NCBI RefSeq assembly: GCF_000142905.1
Contig: NW_013657678.1
Location: forward strand, 616,871-680,870
Reading direction: 5' to 3'
Source of the DNA: Thecamonas trahens ATCC 50062
Lineage: Eukaryota > Apusozoa > Apusomonadida > Apusomonadidae
Length of the DNA stretch: 64,000 bases
The position numbers and the translations under genes are program-made. Every line of letters begins with the position of its first letter. Position 1 is the first letter of the stretch. A model generated the notes under the pieces. That model was not told the DNA's origin, did no database searches, and was given only the letters and a program-made list of their open reading frames with translations. Positions 55,316 to 64,000 of this stretch are shown in pieces.

Positions 55316-55804
55316 CGGGTGGATCGAGGCCGCGAGACGAGTGGTAGAGGGAATTGGGTGGGATCAGGACAAGTGGGGGAGAATGGGTTTAGGGAAGGAA
55401 GTGAGGGTTAGGGGAGGGAAGGAAGGGGGGAGGGGGGGGCGGGAGGGGGGGAGCACGAGATGGGGATTTGAGAAAAGGTCGGGCATGGTTTGTGATCAGT
55501 GATCGTTTGGGGAACAAGTCATTGAGGGATTGGACAAGTGAGTCTGAGAAGCGATCTGTTGCGGGCGATGTCTGAAAGCATGCAGATGCATGAGTTCCAT
55601 GTGGCAGGGTGGAGGCGATAGTGATGAGGGAGGGGAATGAGGTGGCGGGGAAGGTGGTGGGAGGGGAGGGTGGGGGGAGGGGAGGGTGTCGAACGAACAA
55701 GCGAACGAGCGATTGGCCGAGTGGTCAGGAGACGAGAGGAAGAGGGAGGGTGGTGGTGGGGAGGGGAGGGGGGGTACACGTGACTTGTGTACGAGCTGTT
55801 CGAC
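55316..55804. other. Divergent intergenic region, G-rich
   Basis: 489 bp between the PPR-like gene (minus) and the WD40 gene (plus). G-rich tracts near 55400-55455 and 55640-55690. CACGTGACTTG at 55777-55787 lies 17 bp before the WD40 ATG. No gene seen. Confidence 0.55.
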
Positions 55805-57634
55805 ATGCAGAGCACACTCTCGGCTTGGGTGCAGGGAGGAGCAAGGGTGTCGCTTGAGGGTGGCGAGTGTGGGGTTGATGAGCTTCAGCCTGCTCGAGCT
55901 CAGACTGCGCGGCCGCGGGCGAAGAATCTACGCGCTCGTCGGCTGGCCGCTCCCGTTGCCGGGCAGCTCACGCTCTTTGCTGCGCTCGGTGCGGACGAGC
56001 CAGAGCGGGAGAGCAAAGAGGAGCAGGAACAGAAGAGCAAGAACACAGCTGAGCCAAAGAGGAAGCGGCGCAAGGTGGCAAGGAAGCAGGAGTCGGCCAG
56101 CGGCGAAGGCGCTGGCGGCAGAGGCGAGACCGGCGGGGCAAAGGCAAGGGCAAGGGCAAGGAGCAGATCGCGAACGAGAGCAACAAGGCAGGCGGCAGCG
56201 GAGACAAGGTCGGCGCCAGATGTGACAGGTGTGGGCGCAAGTGTAGGTGCGGGCGCAGGTGCAGGCGAGCGGAGAAGCGGGCGAACGACGCGAGCGTCGC
56301 GGAGAGCGCGAGAGCTTAGTGGCGAGGCCGGGCTGGCCGAGCTGCCGCAGGCGAGGCGACGGAGCAGTCGGAGATCGGCACAGAATGTGGATGGCGATCA
56401 AGCTTGCACCAAACCGGGATCAAAGCGCAAGCGGAAGGCGAGCAGGAGCGAGGTGCCGAGGACGCTGCGGACCGAGCAGCCGAGGCTGCTGCGAGCGTCG
56501 GCGGTGATGCGGGCGCCCGGGTGGCGGGCGCGGCCGCGCTGGCCAGCGATCCATGCGCCAGCAATGGATCCCGAGGCGCTGCTGGAGCTTGGCGAGCTGG
56601 AGGTGTTTACAGGTATTCGCCACAAGGTGTATGCCGGGACACTGAGCTCGAACGGCGAGGTGGGCGTTGTGGCCGGCGGCGGCGGCAACGTCTCGCTTCT
56701 TGTTCGTGGCGTCGGTAGAGCAGATGACGTTGATGATGATGATGATGACGATGTGGGGAGCAAGCGCCGCGTAGTGACGGAGCAGCTTCACTCTGGATGG
56801 GTCTCTCAAGTGGCGCTGATGCCACGGGCGGGCTCGCAGGCCGGGCCACTGCTCATTTCGTGCGCCAACGACGCAACGGTGGTGGCAGCGTCGCTGCCGG
56901 ACCTGGTCCCGCTCGCTGTCTCGCGCGGCATCCATGATGCTGGTATCTACGACCTCGCGCTCTCGGGCTGCTCGATGGTTTCGGGCTCCAAGGACGGGAC
57001 AGTATCGCACAGCCTTGTCGGCGACGACGGGGTGGCGATCGGCATCCGGCGGTACGTCAAGTCGGACGACGGGGCGGTGGTCAAGGCCGTGGCGTGGGGG
57101 GCGGAGGACGCGTTTGCAGCCGCCGGCAACGACAAGATTGTTTCGCTGTATGATGTGCGATCACCGCTGCCGGTGCTCGCCATGGGCAACCTCCACTCGC
57201 GCGCTATTAACTCGCTCGTGTGGTCGCCGCGGTCCGAGTTTGAGCTGCTGTCAGTCTCGTTTGGCGGTCGCATCGTTGTCTCAGACATCCGTGCGCCCGA
57301 AGCGCCACTCGGAGTTCTTCTCGCGCACGACAAGCAGGACGCCGGGTCTAAGATCAACCACCCCGCGCTGTTTAACACGGGCGCGGCGCTGCTCACGCTC
57401 TCAGCGGCGGCGCCCAAGGCGCTGCTCGCGTACTCGCTCGTCGGCGGCAGTCGTCAGGCTGGCCTGGCGTACGCCGGTGCCATCGCGTCGTTTCCCACCA
57501 AGCCGTCAGCGCTCTACACCGCACCGTACAACGAGGGGTGTGTAGGCAAGCGGCCGGTGGGCGGGCTGGAGGCACTGGTCACGTTTGCATCGTCAGCAGT
57601 GGTGTATGGCCCGGTCCGTCAGCAGCGGGCGTGA
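55805..57634 (+). CDS. WD40-repeat protein with basic, probably nuclear N-terminus
   Basis: 609 residues from ATG 55805; the frame opens six codons earlier at a GTG, which I do not use. Residues 1-260 are disordered and basic, with nuclear-localisation-like KRKRRK and KRKRK clusters and RS-rich runs. The very N-terminus, MQSTLSAWV, resembles a PCNA-interacting box with W-V in place of two aromatics. From about 270 to the end is a beta-propeller: units such as LHSGWVSQVAL, DAGIYDLALSGCSMVSGSKDGTV and AFAAAGNDKIVSLYDVRS. The overall plan recalls nuclear WD40 proteins such as WDR76/CMR1 or DDB2, but I cannot assign one. The stop codon abuts that of the acyltransferase gene on the other strand. 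Confidence 0.82.
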   Translation: MQSTLSAWVQGGARVSLEGGECGVDELQPARAQTARPRAKNLRARRLAAPVAGQLTLFAALGADEPERESKEEQEQKSKNTAEPKRKRRKVARKQESASGEGAGGRGETGGAKARARARSRSRTRATRQAAAETRSAPDVTGVGASVGAGAGAGERRSGRTTRASRRARELSGEAGLAELPQARRRSSRRSAQNVDGDQACTKPGSKRKRKASRSEVPRTLRTEQPRLLRASAVMRAPGWRARPRWPAIHAPAMDPEALLELGELEVFTGIRHKVYAGTLSSNGEVGVVAGGGGNVSLLVRGVGRADDVDDDDDDDVGSKRRVVTEQLHSGWVSQVALMPRAGSQAGPLLISCANDATVVAASLPDLVPLAVSRGIHDAGIYDLALSGCSMVSGSKDGTVSHSLVGDDGVAIGIRRYVKSDDGAVVKAVAWGAEDAFAAAGNDKIVSLYDVRSPLPVLAMGNLHSRAINSLVWSPRSEFELLSVSFGGRIVVSDIRAPEAPLGVLLAHDKQDAGSKINHPALFNTGAALLTLSAAAPKALLAYSLVGGSRQAGLAYAGAIASFPTKPSALYTAPYNEGCVGKRPVGGLEALVTFASSAVVYGPVRQQRA

Positions 57635-59082
57635 TCACGCGTCGGAGCGAGCAGCAACTGCGCGCAGGAGGTCGTCGACGGCGGCGTCAAATGCGACGTG
57701 CGCAGCATGGTGAACAGCGTGCGCGCTAGCGAGCTGTGCATCCATGGCGAGGCCAAATCCGATGCGCCCTGCGTAGGAGAAGACGGTGGAGAAGACGCCG
57801 ACGCGTCCTTGTGGCGGAACAAAAACGCGAGTGACGACAGCCTTCGGCCAGCTAGTGAGAGCTCTGCGGCGGGGCCGGGCATGTTCGACATCGAGCTCGA
57901 AATCTTGTAAGCGGTCAGCCGCCACAGCGGCCGCAAAATCGGGCGCGGGATGCACCCGAGGATCGCCATCAGCAGCGAGCCGAGCGCAGCGTCGGGCGCC
58001 GAGAGCAGGGCCGTGGTCTGGGTGTGGACAGCGTGGACCCGGGCCAGTGGATCCGATTGGTCGAGTGGAAGCGTGACGTAGACAAAACCGAGATGCGAGT
58101 TGCCCCAGCATGGAGCTGGAGGCATGTCGAGCGGAGTAAACATGGTCCGGAGCGGCTGGAGCGAGACCCACACAACCGAGGTGACCGGCGCCAGCGGGCG
58201 CGAGCTGGCGAGCGCCAGCGTCCGCAGGGCACCAGCGAGGACAGCAAGCAACACATCGTTGATGGTAACGCCCAGGTCTCTTGCTGCAGCCTTGAGCGGG
58301 GCCAGGCGTGCTGTGGCGGTGGCAAAGGCGGCGACACGGGAGCCAGTAGGTGCCAGGTACTCGCTCTCATCGCGCTTGAGCGCCGACGGCGGATCCGGCG
58401 TCGAGAACAGCAGCCGCCAAATGGCAGTACCGGACTGAGTGAAGCGCGCCGAGAGTGGCAGAGCCGCCCCGGGTCGGCGAAACGTGCGCAGAGTGTGAGC
58501 CTGACGGCTGAACGGCGAGACGACGCCATCAAAGCCCGAGTAGAAGAGCCGGGCAAGAGTGACGCCATCGCCGAGCACATGGTGGATGCGGAAGACGAAC
58601 GCCATGCAGACGGCGCCATCGTCGCGGGTGTACGCCGGAAAGAGATGAAGATCCCACAGCGGGCTATCAACGGCTAGCGGGCGACCGAGAAGATCGGCAG
58701 TGAGCTGTTCGAGGGCAAGATGATCGATGATGGCGTGGTGGACATGGACGTGGTCGGCCGGATCAAAGCTCTCCAGCTCCACCCATTGACACCAGCCGAT
58801 GAAAGGCACGCGGCGAATGACGGAGAGTAAGCGCGGATGCGGGGCAACAAAGGCGTCGACAAATGCCTCTGCAAATGTCTGTGGGTCAAGCGCAGGCGGG
58901 TCGAGGACGGCGGCGACATTGATGTTGTTGATGGCATCATCGGCCGAGACGAGCAAGAGCACCGAGATGGGGTCGAGCCACGAGCTCGGGCGAGCGAGAG
59001 AGACCAAGGCGACAAATGCAGCAAAGAGCATGAGACAAGCAGCCACTGTCCAGGCGGTGTAGGTAAGGGCAGTGACTAGCAT
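57635..59082 (-). CDS. Wax ester synthase/diacylglycerol acyltransferase (WS/DGAT) family (one frame break)
   Basis: Starts at ATG 59080-59082 with a hydrophobic membrane segment (residues 8-30). The catalytic HHxxxDG is present as HHVLGDG (H167, H168, D172), followed by the ND motif in VTINDVLLAVLAGAL and the C-terminal NMPGP. Such enzymes esterify fatty alcohols or diacylglycerol with acyl-CoA in the endoplasmic reticulum. At 57843-57844 the frame breaks: before it LSLAGR, after it AVVTRVFVPPQGRVGVF and SYAGRIGFGLAMD, which is the expected family ending in another frame. One extra base gives 482 residues ending at the stop 57635-57637. Reading on in the original frame gives a Ser/Pro-rich tail that does not match the family. 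Plant WSD and bacterial Atf proteins have this layout. Confidence 0.87.
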
Positions 59083-59093
59083 GGTGGGGGGGG

Positions 59094-59100
59094 GGAGAGA

Positions 59101-59140
<40 letters not shown>
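59094..59140. repeat. (GA)n microsatellite
   Basis: About 45 bp of GA/GAAA repeat preceded by G-rich sequence, between two divergent genes, 12 bp upstream of the acyltransferase start. Confidence 0.95.
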
Positions 59141-59141
<1 letters not shown>

Positions 59142-59331
59142 TAATGGGGGCAGAAGCAGCGAAGCGATGGTATGTGGGTGGGCGATCATTGAAGGGAGGG
59201 GGGGTGGGGGGGCGGATATAGTTTGTGACGAATGGCAGCTCATTTGGCGGTAGTTGGCGGAATGCGGTTGCCAGTGGGCGGGTGCGGGGCAGAGGCGGGC
59301 AGGGGGCGGACGGTTGTCGGGAGGAGGCAGA

Positions 59332-59341
59332 CGTGACTCAC
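59332..59341 (+). promoter_or_regulatory. CGTGACTCAC element upstream of the USP gene
   Basis: Same ten bases as in front of BCAT (17640-17649), in the same orientation and near the start codon. TGACTCA is a bZIP (Gcn4/AP-1) site in other eukaryotes; function here is inferred. Confidence 0.35.
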
Positions 59342-59365
59342 AGCCTGTCCCAGACTGACCCAAAA

Positions 59366-60367
59366 ATGGCAGCCACTTCAATCGGGACGCTGACGCGGCT
59401 GGCGTCGGCTAGCTTCCCCAAGGTGGCGGTAAGAATGAACAAGAGCGTGACGGCTATCGACGCTTCATTCAGCTTTGAGGCTGTTCGTGCCCGCAACGGC
59501 CGACTCTTTGTGGTTGCACTCGACGGGTCGGGCATTGCGGCCACTGCGCTCCGCCTCGCGCTCGCGCTCGCGTCCAGCAAGGACGGGTTGTTTGTGGTGA
59601 GCGTGGAGACGCCCGAGACCGATGCCAATGAGCTCAACCACCCACGCCGGGTGCTCGCCAAGGCAGAGACGACGGTGGCGGCGACAGGCATCGACTACCA
59701 GCTTGTCCACCTCTCAGCCAAGAAGGCCGACGGCGTCGATGGCAAGGTGGCCAAGTGGCGGATGCTCGCCGGCAGCATCGTCAGCCTGGTCGAGGCTGTC
59801 GATGCCGACCTGGTCCTCATGGGCTCGCGTGGACTCGCGGTGACGGCATACACCTCGGCCACGGCCGAGGAGCTCGGCTCGGTTGCCGCGGCTTGCCTCG
59901 ACGTCATCCAGCACCCGATCGCTGTGGTCAAGAGCGAGACCGCGTCGGTGGCGGCCGACGCAGGCATCGCCATGGCCTTTGATGGCTCGCCGGTCTCGCT
60001 CCGCGCGCTTCGCATGGCGCATGGCTATGCTCGAAAGATGGGCAGCTCGCTGCACGTGTGCTCTGTCCTCACCGCCACGCGCGGCGAGTCAGCGCTGACC
60101 GAGTTGATGGCGTCGGCGCTCGAGGTGGAGCCAAATTTGGACGCGCTGCAGGCCATCGGTGTCGACGTGGCGTTTCTCGACCGCGAAGGCTCCGTCGCCG
60201 AGACGATTATGGCGCACATCGAGCCGCTGGCGCCACTCGCCACAGTCCTTTGCACAGCCACCATCTTCCATTCGGAGCACCTGCTCGGCTCTGTCTCGCG
60301 ACGGATGGTCCGTCGCGGCAAGTTCAACATCCTCCTCGTTAAGCCGACCGAGGACGACGACGCGTAG
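59366..60367 (+). CDS. Protein with two universal stress protein (USP) domains
   Basis: 333 residues from ATG 59366 (context CAAAAATGG); an upstream open extension is ignored. Domain 1 (about 45-185) starts FVVALDGSGIAATALRLAL and has LVLMGSRGL; domain 2 (about 195-330) starts AMAFDGSPVSLRALRMA and ends LGSVSRRMVRRGKFNILLVKP. Both follow the USP Rossmann-like fold. The ATP-binding signature G-x2-G-x9-G-S/T is partly kept in the second domain (LLGSVSRRM) and poorly in the first. USP proteins are stress-linked nucleotide-binding proteins; the exact activity cannot be told. The N-terminal 40 residues are basic and lack acids, so mitochondrial import is possible. Confidence 0.83.
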   Translation: MAATSIGTLTRLASASFPKVAVRMNKSVTAIDASFSFEAVRARNGRLFVVALDGSGIAATALRLALALASSKDGLFVVSVETPETDANELNHPRRVLAKAETTVAATGIDYQLVHLSAKKADGVDGKVAKWRMLAGSIVSLVEAVDADLVLMGSRGLAVTAYTSATAEELGSVAAACLDVIQHPIAVVKSETASVAADAGIAMAFDGSPVSLRALRMAHGYARKMGSSLHVCSVLTATRGESALTELMASALEVEPNLDALQAIGVDVAFLDREGSVAETIMAHIEPLAPLATVLCTATIFHSEHLLGSVSRRMVRRGKFNILLVKPTEDDDA

Positions 60368-60664
60368 TCTGCCTCGATGGCGCGTAGCTGCGGTATGTGG
60401 CGATGGTGAGCCGAGGAGGAGGAGTGAACAGCTTGAATGCGGCAAGAACTAGTTGTGGGAGGTGGAGGAAAATACAGACACATAAAGAGCCGCCGTAAAT
60501 CTGCCGGGCCAAACGTGCGACTGTGCGCCACGTCACAGCGTCGCGTGACTTGCGTTTCGGCAAAAAATAGCTGGAGACCCGTCAGCAACGAGCGGGCGGC
60601 TGCGGGAAGGCATACCCAACTCCAATTGCGTGTGAACAGCAGCAGTTTGTCAAGGACCAAAAGT
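60368..60664. other. Intergenic before the lysozyme gene
   Basis: 297 bp; A-richer than the genes. Contains CGTGACTTG at 60544-60552. The frame of the lysozyme gene is open through part of it (from 60437) but without signal-peptide character, so I treat it as leader. Confidence 0.5.
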
Positions 60665-61333
60665 ATGCAGACCAAGGTGTTCTCTGTGGCAGTGCTCGCC
60701 ATTGTGGCCATTGTGGCTATGCTCGCTGTGCCTTCGCAGGCACGGGCCTTTGGCATTGACGTCTCGTCGGGCGTCTCCGAGTCACAGTTTTCGTCGGGCC
60801 ACCGGCATGGTAACTTCTCCTTTGCCATTCCGCGCATCTGGCAGTCGTTCGGCCGCGGTGACCCCAACGGCGCCGCCAACGTCCGCAACGCGCACGCTGC
60901 TGGCTACTCCAAGGTTGATGGCTACGCCTTTATCTGCCCCAACGGCGGCTCGGTCTCGAGCCAGATTTCAGGCCTCTTCTCGTACCTCAACGACAACCAT
61001 GTCAACATCGACACTGTGTGGCTTGACGTCGAGGCGCCGTCGCTCTGGACCGGCTCGGTCTCGGGCAACCGCAACTACATGACCGAGCTCATCGACGCCA
61101 TGAACAAGTCCGGCCTCAAGTACGGCATCTACTCGTCGCCCGGCGAGTGGTCGTCGCTCTTTGGCTCGTGGCGCATCGACTTCCCGCGCTGCTGGTATGC
61201 CACCTACGACGGCTCGCTCTCGTGCTCCAGTGAGCCGTTCCCCGGCTGCCGTCCGATGTACAAGCAGTTCAACGACCACGACTCGTTCTGCTCGAACGCC
61301 GGCTTTTCGTGCGACGTCTCGGTCAGCTGCTAA
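60665..61333 (+). CDS. Secreted GH25 lysozyme (muramidase)
   Basis: 222 residues from ATG 60665. Signal peptide about residues 1-28 (MQTKVFSVAVLAIVAIVAML ... ARA). The mature part follows glycoside hydrolase family 25: FGIDVSSGVSESQF at the start, AAGYSKVDGYAFICPN, and the catalytic acid pair in VWLDVEAPSLW. KYGIYSSPGEWSSLFGS, CWYATYDG and MYKQFNDHDSFC complete the pattern. It is closest in style to the lysozymes of nematodes and amoebae, with several Cys suggesting disulfides. It would cleave bacterial peptidoglycan, fitting digestion of engulfed bacteria or defence. GH25 genes are often exchanged between bacteria and eukaryotes, but codon use here matches the neighbours, so no recent transfer is visible. 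Confidence 0.9.
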   Translation: MQTKVFSVAVLAIVAIVAMLAVPSQARAFGIDVSSGVSESQFSSGHRHGNFSFAIPRIWQSFGRGDPNGAANVRNAHAAGYSKVDGYAFICPNGGSVSSQISGLFSYLNDNHVNIDTVWLDVEAPSLWTGSVSGNRNYMTELIDAMNKSGLKYGIYSSPGEWSSLFGSWRIDFPRCWYATYDGSLSCSSEPFPGCRPMYKQFNDHDSFCSNAGFSCDVSVSC

Positions 61334-61414
61334 TCGTAGCGTGATAAAACCCACCATTTTGGCTTATGTCAAGGCATGGGCCGTTGACTCTGGTTTGTCC
61401 TCGGCCAGACAATG

Positions 61415-62045
61415 TTGTACTGGTGCTAGTGTGCGGTGTGTGATGACCGTGACTGAGGTGGTGGATGGCGTAGCTGGTCGTGGGTGGGAACTAGGTGGCG
61501 ATGAAGATGGGCCTGGTCGGGCGGGCGGGCGACGGCTGGGCGGCTGGTGGTCGGCAAGGCAGGGCCAGCAGAGGGGGCGGGAACGGGCCTGGGCGGCTCG
61601 AGATTGTTGATGGTTGGTGAGTGGGTAGTATGCAATGTGAAGGTAAAGGGATGGCAGTGTCGGGGTCGTGGATGAGGATGGGAGTGAGATAGAGCGAGGA
61701 GGGGAGGAGGATGAGGGAGAGGAAGCGGGGTGCGCGATGGGATGGTGGTGGGCATGGCCATGGCATGGGGGTGAGAGTTGTGGCTGGGATGGAAGTGATG
61801 GCGGTGGAGTAGGGGGTGGGGGGTGGTGGTTTGTCGTGATGGGGCGTAATGAGTGGTTCATGGTGATCGGACATAATGAGTAAGGTATAGGGGGGATGAG
61901 GGGGGTCGTGACGTGGGTGGCGCGGCGGGCGGAAGGATGATGGATATGGCGATTGGGGCTGCGGGTGGATGTGGGCGGGTGGGATGAGGATGATGGGTGA
62001 GTGTAGAGTGTGGGAGGTGAGGGTGGAGGGGCTTGGGCGGCGAGG
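61415..62045. repeat. Diverged direct repeat, copy 1
   Basis: Begins ACTGGTGCTAGTGTG and shares many blocks in the same order with 62894-63478: GTGTGTGATGACC, GATGAAG then GGGCCTG, GGTGCGCGATGGGA, ATGAGGGGGGTCGTGACGTGG, and TATGGCGATTGG. Rough similarity, not computed, with small indels. Confidence 0.8.
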
Positions 62046-62893
62046 GAGAGCAGGGCGGACGGATTGGACTGAGATGGACGTCGATGGAGACGAGAGCTTG
62101 AGATTGGAGAAGGAGGCAGACCACTGCACTGTAGCCCGCCACTGCATTACCTATCCCTTGCCCTTGCCCTCTCCTGTGCTTCCTCGCCCTGGCCAGCCCG
62201 GAGGTCTCATCGTCTGGCTCGGTGATCGGCAGAAGGGGGGGCTGGTGATCAGCAGGCCGTCGGGGGCTGTGATGGGCAAGGCCGGAGGAGGGAGGGGAGG
62301 AGTGGGTTGGAGGGCAAACTGGTAGTCATTGTCAATGATGTGGCTATCTCCATGTATTGTTTTCAATGCCCTATCGATGGCTAGCTTGCTCTCGGTGGTG
62401 CCGGCGGTGGTCGGTCGGCGGTGGGCGGCGGTCGGCGGTGAGCAGCCGGCGGTCGGCAGCGATGCTGTTGACGGGTTGGCGTCGGCTGATGTGCGTATCT
62501 GCGCACGTGGAGTTGGTGACTATGTTTGCAGGGGTGGTGAGTACGTGTGGTGTGGGTGTGGTGGTTGTGGGTGGGGATGTTGGGGAGTGGGGGGCGGAGA
62601 TGGGCCCGGGGCGGGGGGGTGAGCAGCATCGAAACGACACCAGGACAACAAGTTGGGCCTCAGGTGGCAGAACTCGGATTCCGGAATACTGCAGCTGTGG
62701 ATTGGAGACCGTGCAAGGGGGTAGTGTGGATATGTAGTAGAGTAGTAGTGAAATCAGATTGGGCATATCTTGCAATGAGGTTGGTGGGGGTTGTGTGCGG
62801 GGTCGGGCGGTCCAGGACGTGCTCAAGCACCTAGGCAAAACAAGTTGACGCGGAAATGAGCCGAGGAAGATGGGTATCGATAACAGCGATATT

Positions 62894-63478
62894 GATACTG
62901 GTGCTAGTGTGGGATGTGTGATGACCTTGGGTGTAATCGTGGGTTGTGTAGCTGGTAGTGGGTCAGAGCTAGGTGGTGATGAAGGTGGGCCTGATCGGGC
63001 GAGCGGGCGGCGGCTGGTGGCTGGTGGTCGGCGAGGCAGGGGCAGCTGAGGGGGCGGGATCGGGGCTGGGTGGCTTGACAATGCTGTTAGGGAGTAGACG
63101 GGCAGTATGACTGGTGATGGTTGAGGGGTGTGAGCGTCGGGGTCGGGCATGAGGATGGGGGTGAGCTGGAGTAAGGAGAGGAGGAGGAGGAGGAGGAAGA
63201 GGAAGCGGAGTGCGCGATGGGACGGTGGTGAGGATGGCCAAGGCAAGGTGGTGGTGGTTGTGGCTAGGATGATAGTGATAGTGGTGGGGTAGGGGGTGGG
63301 GGTGGTCGTTTGTGGTGACGGGTGGTAATGAGTATGGTGGGGGGGATGAGGGGGGTCGTGACGTGGGGTCGTGACGGGCGAAATGGTAGTAGGTATGGCG
63401 ATTGGACTTGAGCATTGATGACGGTGAGTATGATACGGCTGATGGGTGTGTGTGAGGTGTGGGCGATAGGGGCGGCGT
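62894..63478. repeat. Diverged direct repeat, copy 2
   Basis: Second copy of the 61415 element, same orientation, offset about 1,480 bp at the start and about 1,450 bp near the end. It contains ACTGGTGCTAGTGTG and ends near TATGGCGATTGG and GGGGCGGCG. No terminal repeats or coding capacity recognised. Confidence 0.8.
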
Positions 63479-64000
63479 GTACTTGGCCGGCAGATGGAAG
63501 GCGGCGGACGTTAATTGAGTCGAACGTTGAATTAATTATAGAAAAGCCGGAACAAGCATCAAACGAGGCAATGACGTCCACAACAACAACCAAAGATCAT
63601 ACATGGCTTGCACAGCACACGTATGAGTAAGCCAACAGGGACTGGACAAAGCTAGCAGGCAATGGGATGAACTCGGGTAACGTTGAGGTCGATGAGGCAG
63701 GGCGCGGTTGCTCGATCAGATCTGCAGATCAACCATGACCACGACACAACAGGGTCAACACAAAATACATTACATGCAAAACTTTTCACCACGACAAACG
63801 ACAACAAAGTTGAGAATCGATAGTGTAGTGAGCAAGGCCCGATGGTGAATGTGGAAGTCAAGGTCGAAGAAAACAGGAGAATCAAGAACAATTGATGCAT
63901 GACGAATAATGATACAAAGCAACAACAAGAGCAAAAGCAAAGATCAATGAGGATGCATGCCGATTACGGTCAACCATCACAGGGCAAGAGTAACCAAAGC

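Larger units (their letters stand above)
61334..64000. other. Gene-poor right end
   Basis: 2.7 kb without a supportable gene. Long open frames on the minus strand (for example 62371-63246) are Pro/Ser/His low-complexity translations of GT/GGA-rich DNA and match nothing. Holds a diverged direct repeat. From about 63,490 the sequence becomes clearly more AT-rich. Confidence 0.6.

Noticed and set aside
62371-63246. 291-codon Pro/Ser-rich minus-strand frame
   Set aside because: Translation of GT/GGA-rich repetitive DNA; the diverged repeat copies do not preserve the frame.
1-64000. tRNA, rRNA, CRISPR arrays, transposase or integrase genes
   Set aside because: I looked for these and saw no cloverleaf, rRNA block, spaced repeat array or mobile-element protein.

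Overview
The window is nuclear DNA of a GC-rich, gene-dense unicellular eukaryote. It encodes a myosin, an RBR ubiquitin ligase, an EF-hand mitochondrial carrier, a CD36 relative and receptor-like surface proteins, and two genes carry unmistakable GT-AG introns. The mix (phagotroph-type lysozyme, FG-GAP surface proteins, multi-PH myosin, very few introns, strong C/G third positions) fits a free-living flagellate such as an apusomonad; Thecamonas is my best guess from general knowledge, not proven here. It is a draft assembly: a 100-N gap lies at 17432-17531, and at least eight single-base frame breaks interrupt otherwise well conserved minus-strand genes.

Layout. 1-4.8 kb: a divergent histidine pair. 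On the minus strand is a partial fusion HisH-HisF-HisA-like-HisI that runs off the left edge; on the plus strand is HisC fused to a HAD phosphatase-like domain. 5.2-15.5 kb: RBR E3 ligase, a degenerate Rho-like pseudo-GTPase whose P-loop is completed by splicing, a small unknown gene, a myosin with an ER/K-rich helix and four PH domains, and a Cys-rich PLAC8-like protein. 15.5-18.9 kb: EF-hand mitochondrial carrier and branched-chain aminotransferase, divergent around six 30-bp repeats centred on a palindrome. 18.9-44.5 kb: five genes all on the minus strand: a Cys-rich multi-pass receptor-like protein, two tandem paralogs of an unrecognised family, a giant (about 4,240 residue) nucleoredoxin/DUF3638/DUF3645 protein, and an FG-GAP/beta-helix surface protein. 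45.0-50.9 kb: a head-to-head paralog of that surface protein. 51-61.3 kb: CD36-like protein, PPR-like organellar protein, WD40 protein, WS/DGAT acyltransferase, tandem-USP protein and a GH25 lysozyme. 61.3-64 kb: no gene seen; a diverged direct repeat and a change of base composition.

How genes relate. Two divergent pairs look functionally linked: the histidine pair, and the two probably mitochondrial genes (carrier, BCAT). Genes are packed so tightly that convergent stop codons are 0-34 bp apart in five places; at 57632-57637 the two stops share the palindrome TGATCA. The most rewarding items are the histidine super-fusion, the spliced pseudo-GTPase, the giant DUF3638 protein with its restored CPPC centre, the iterated palindromes, the new tandem paralog family, and the frame breaks, which all need one extra base in the same direction.
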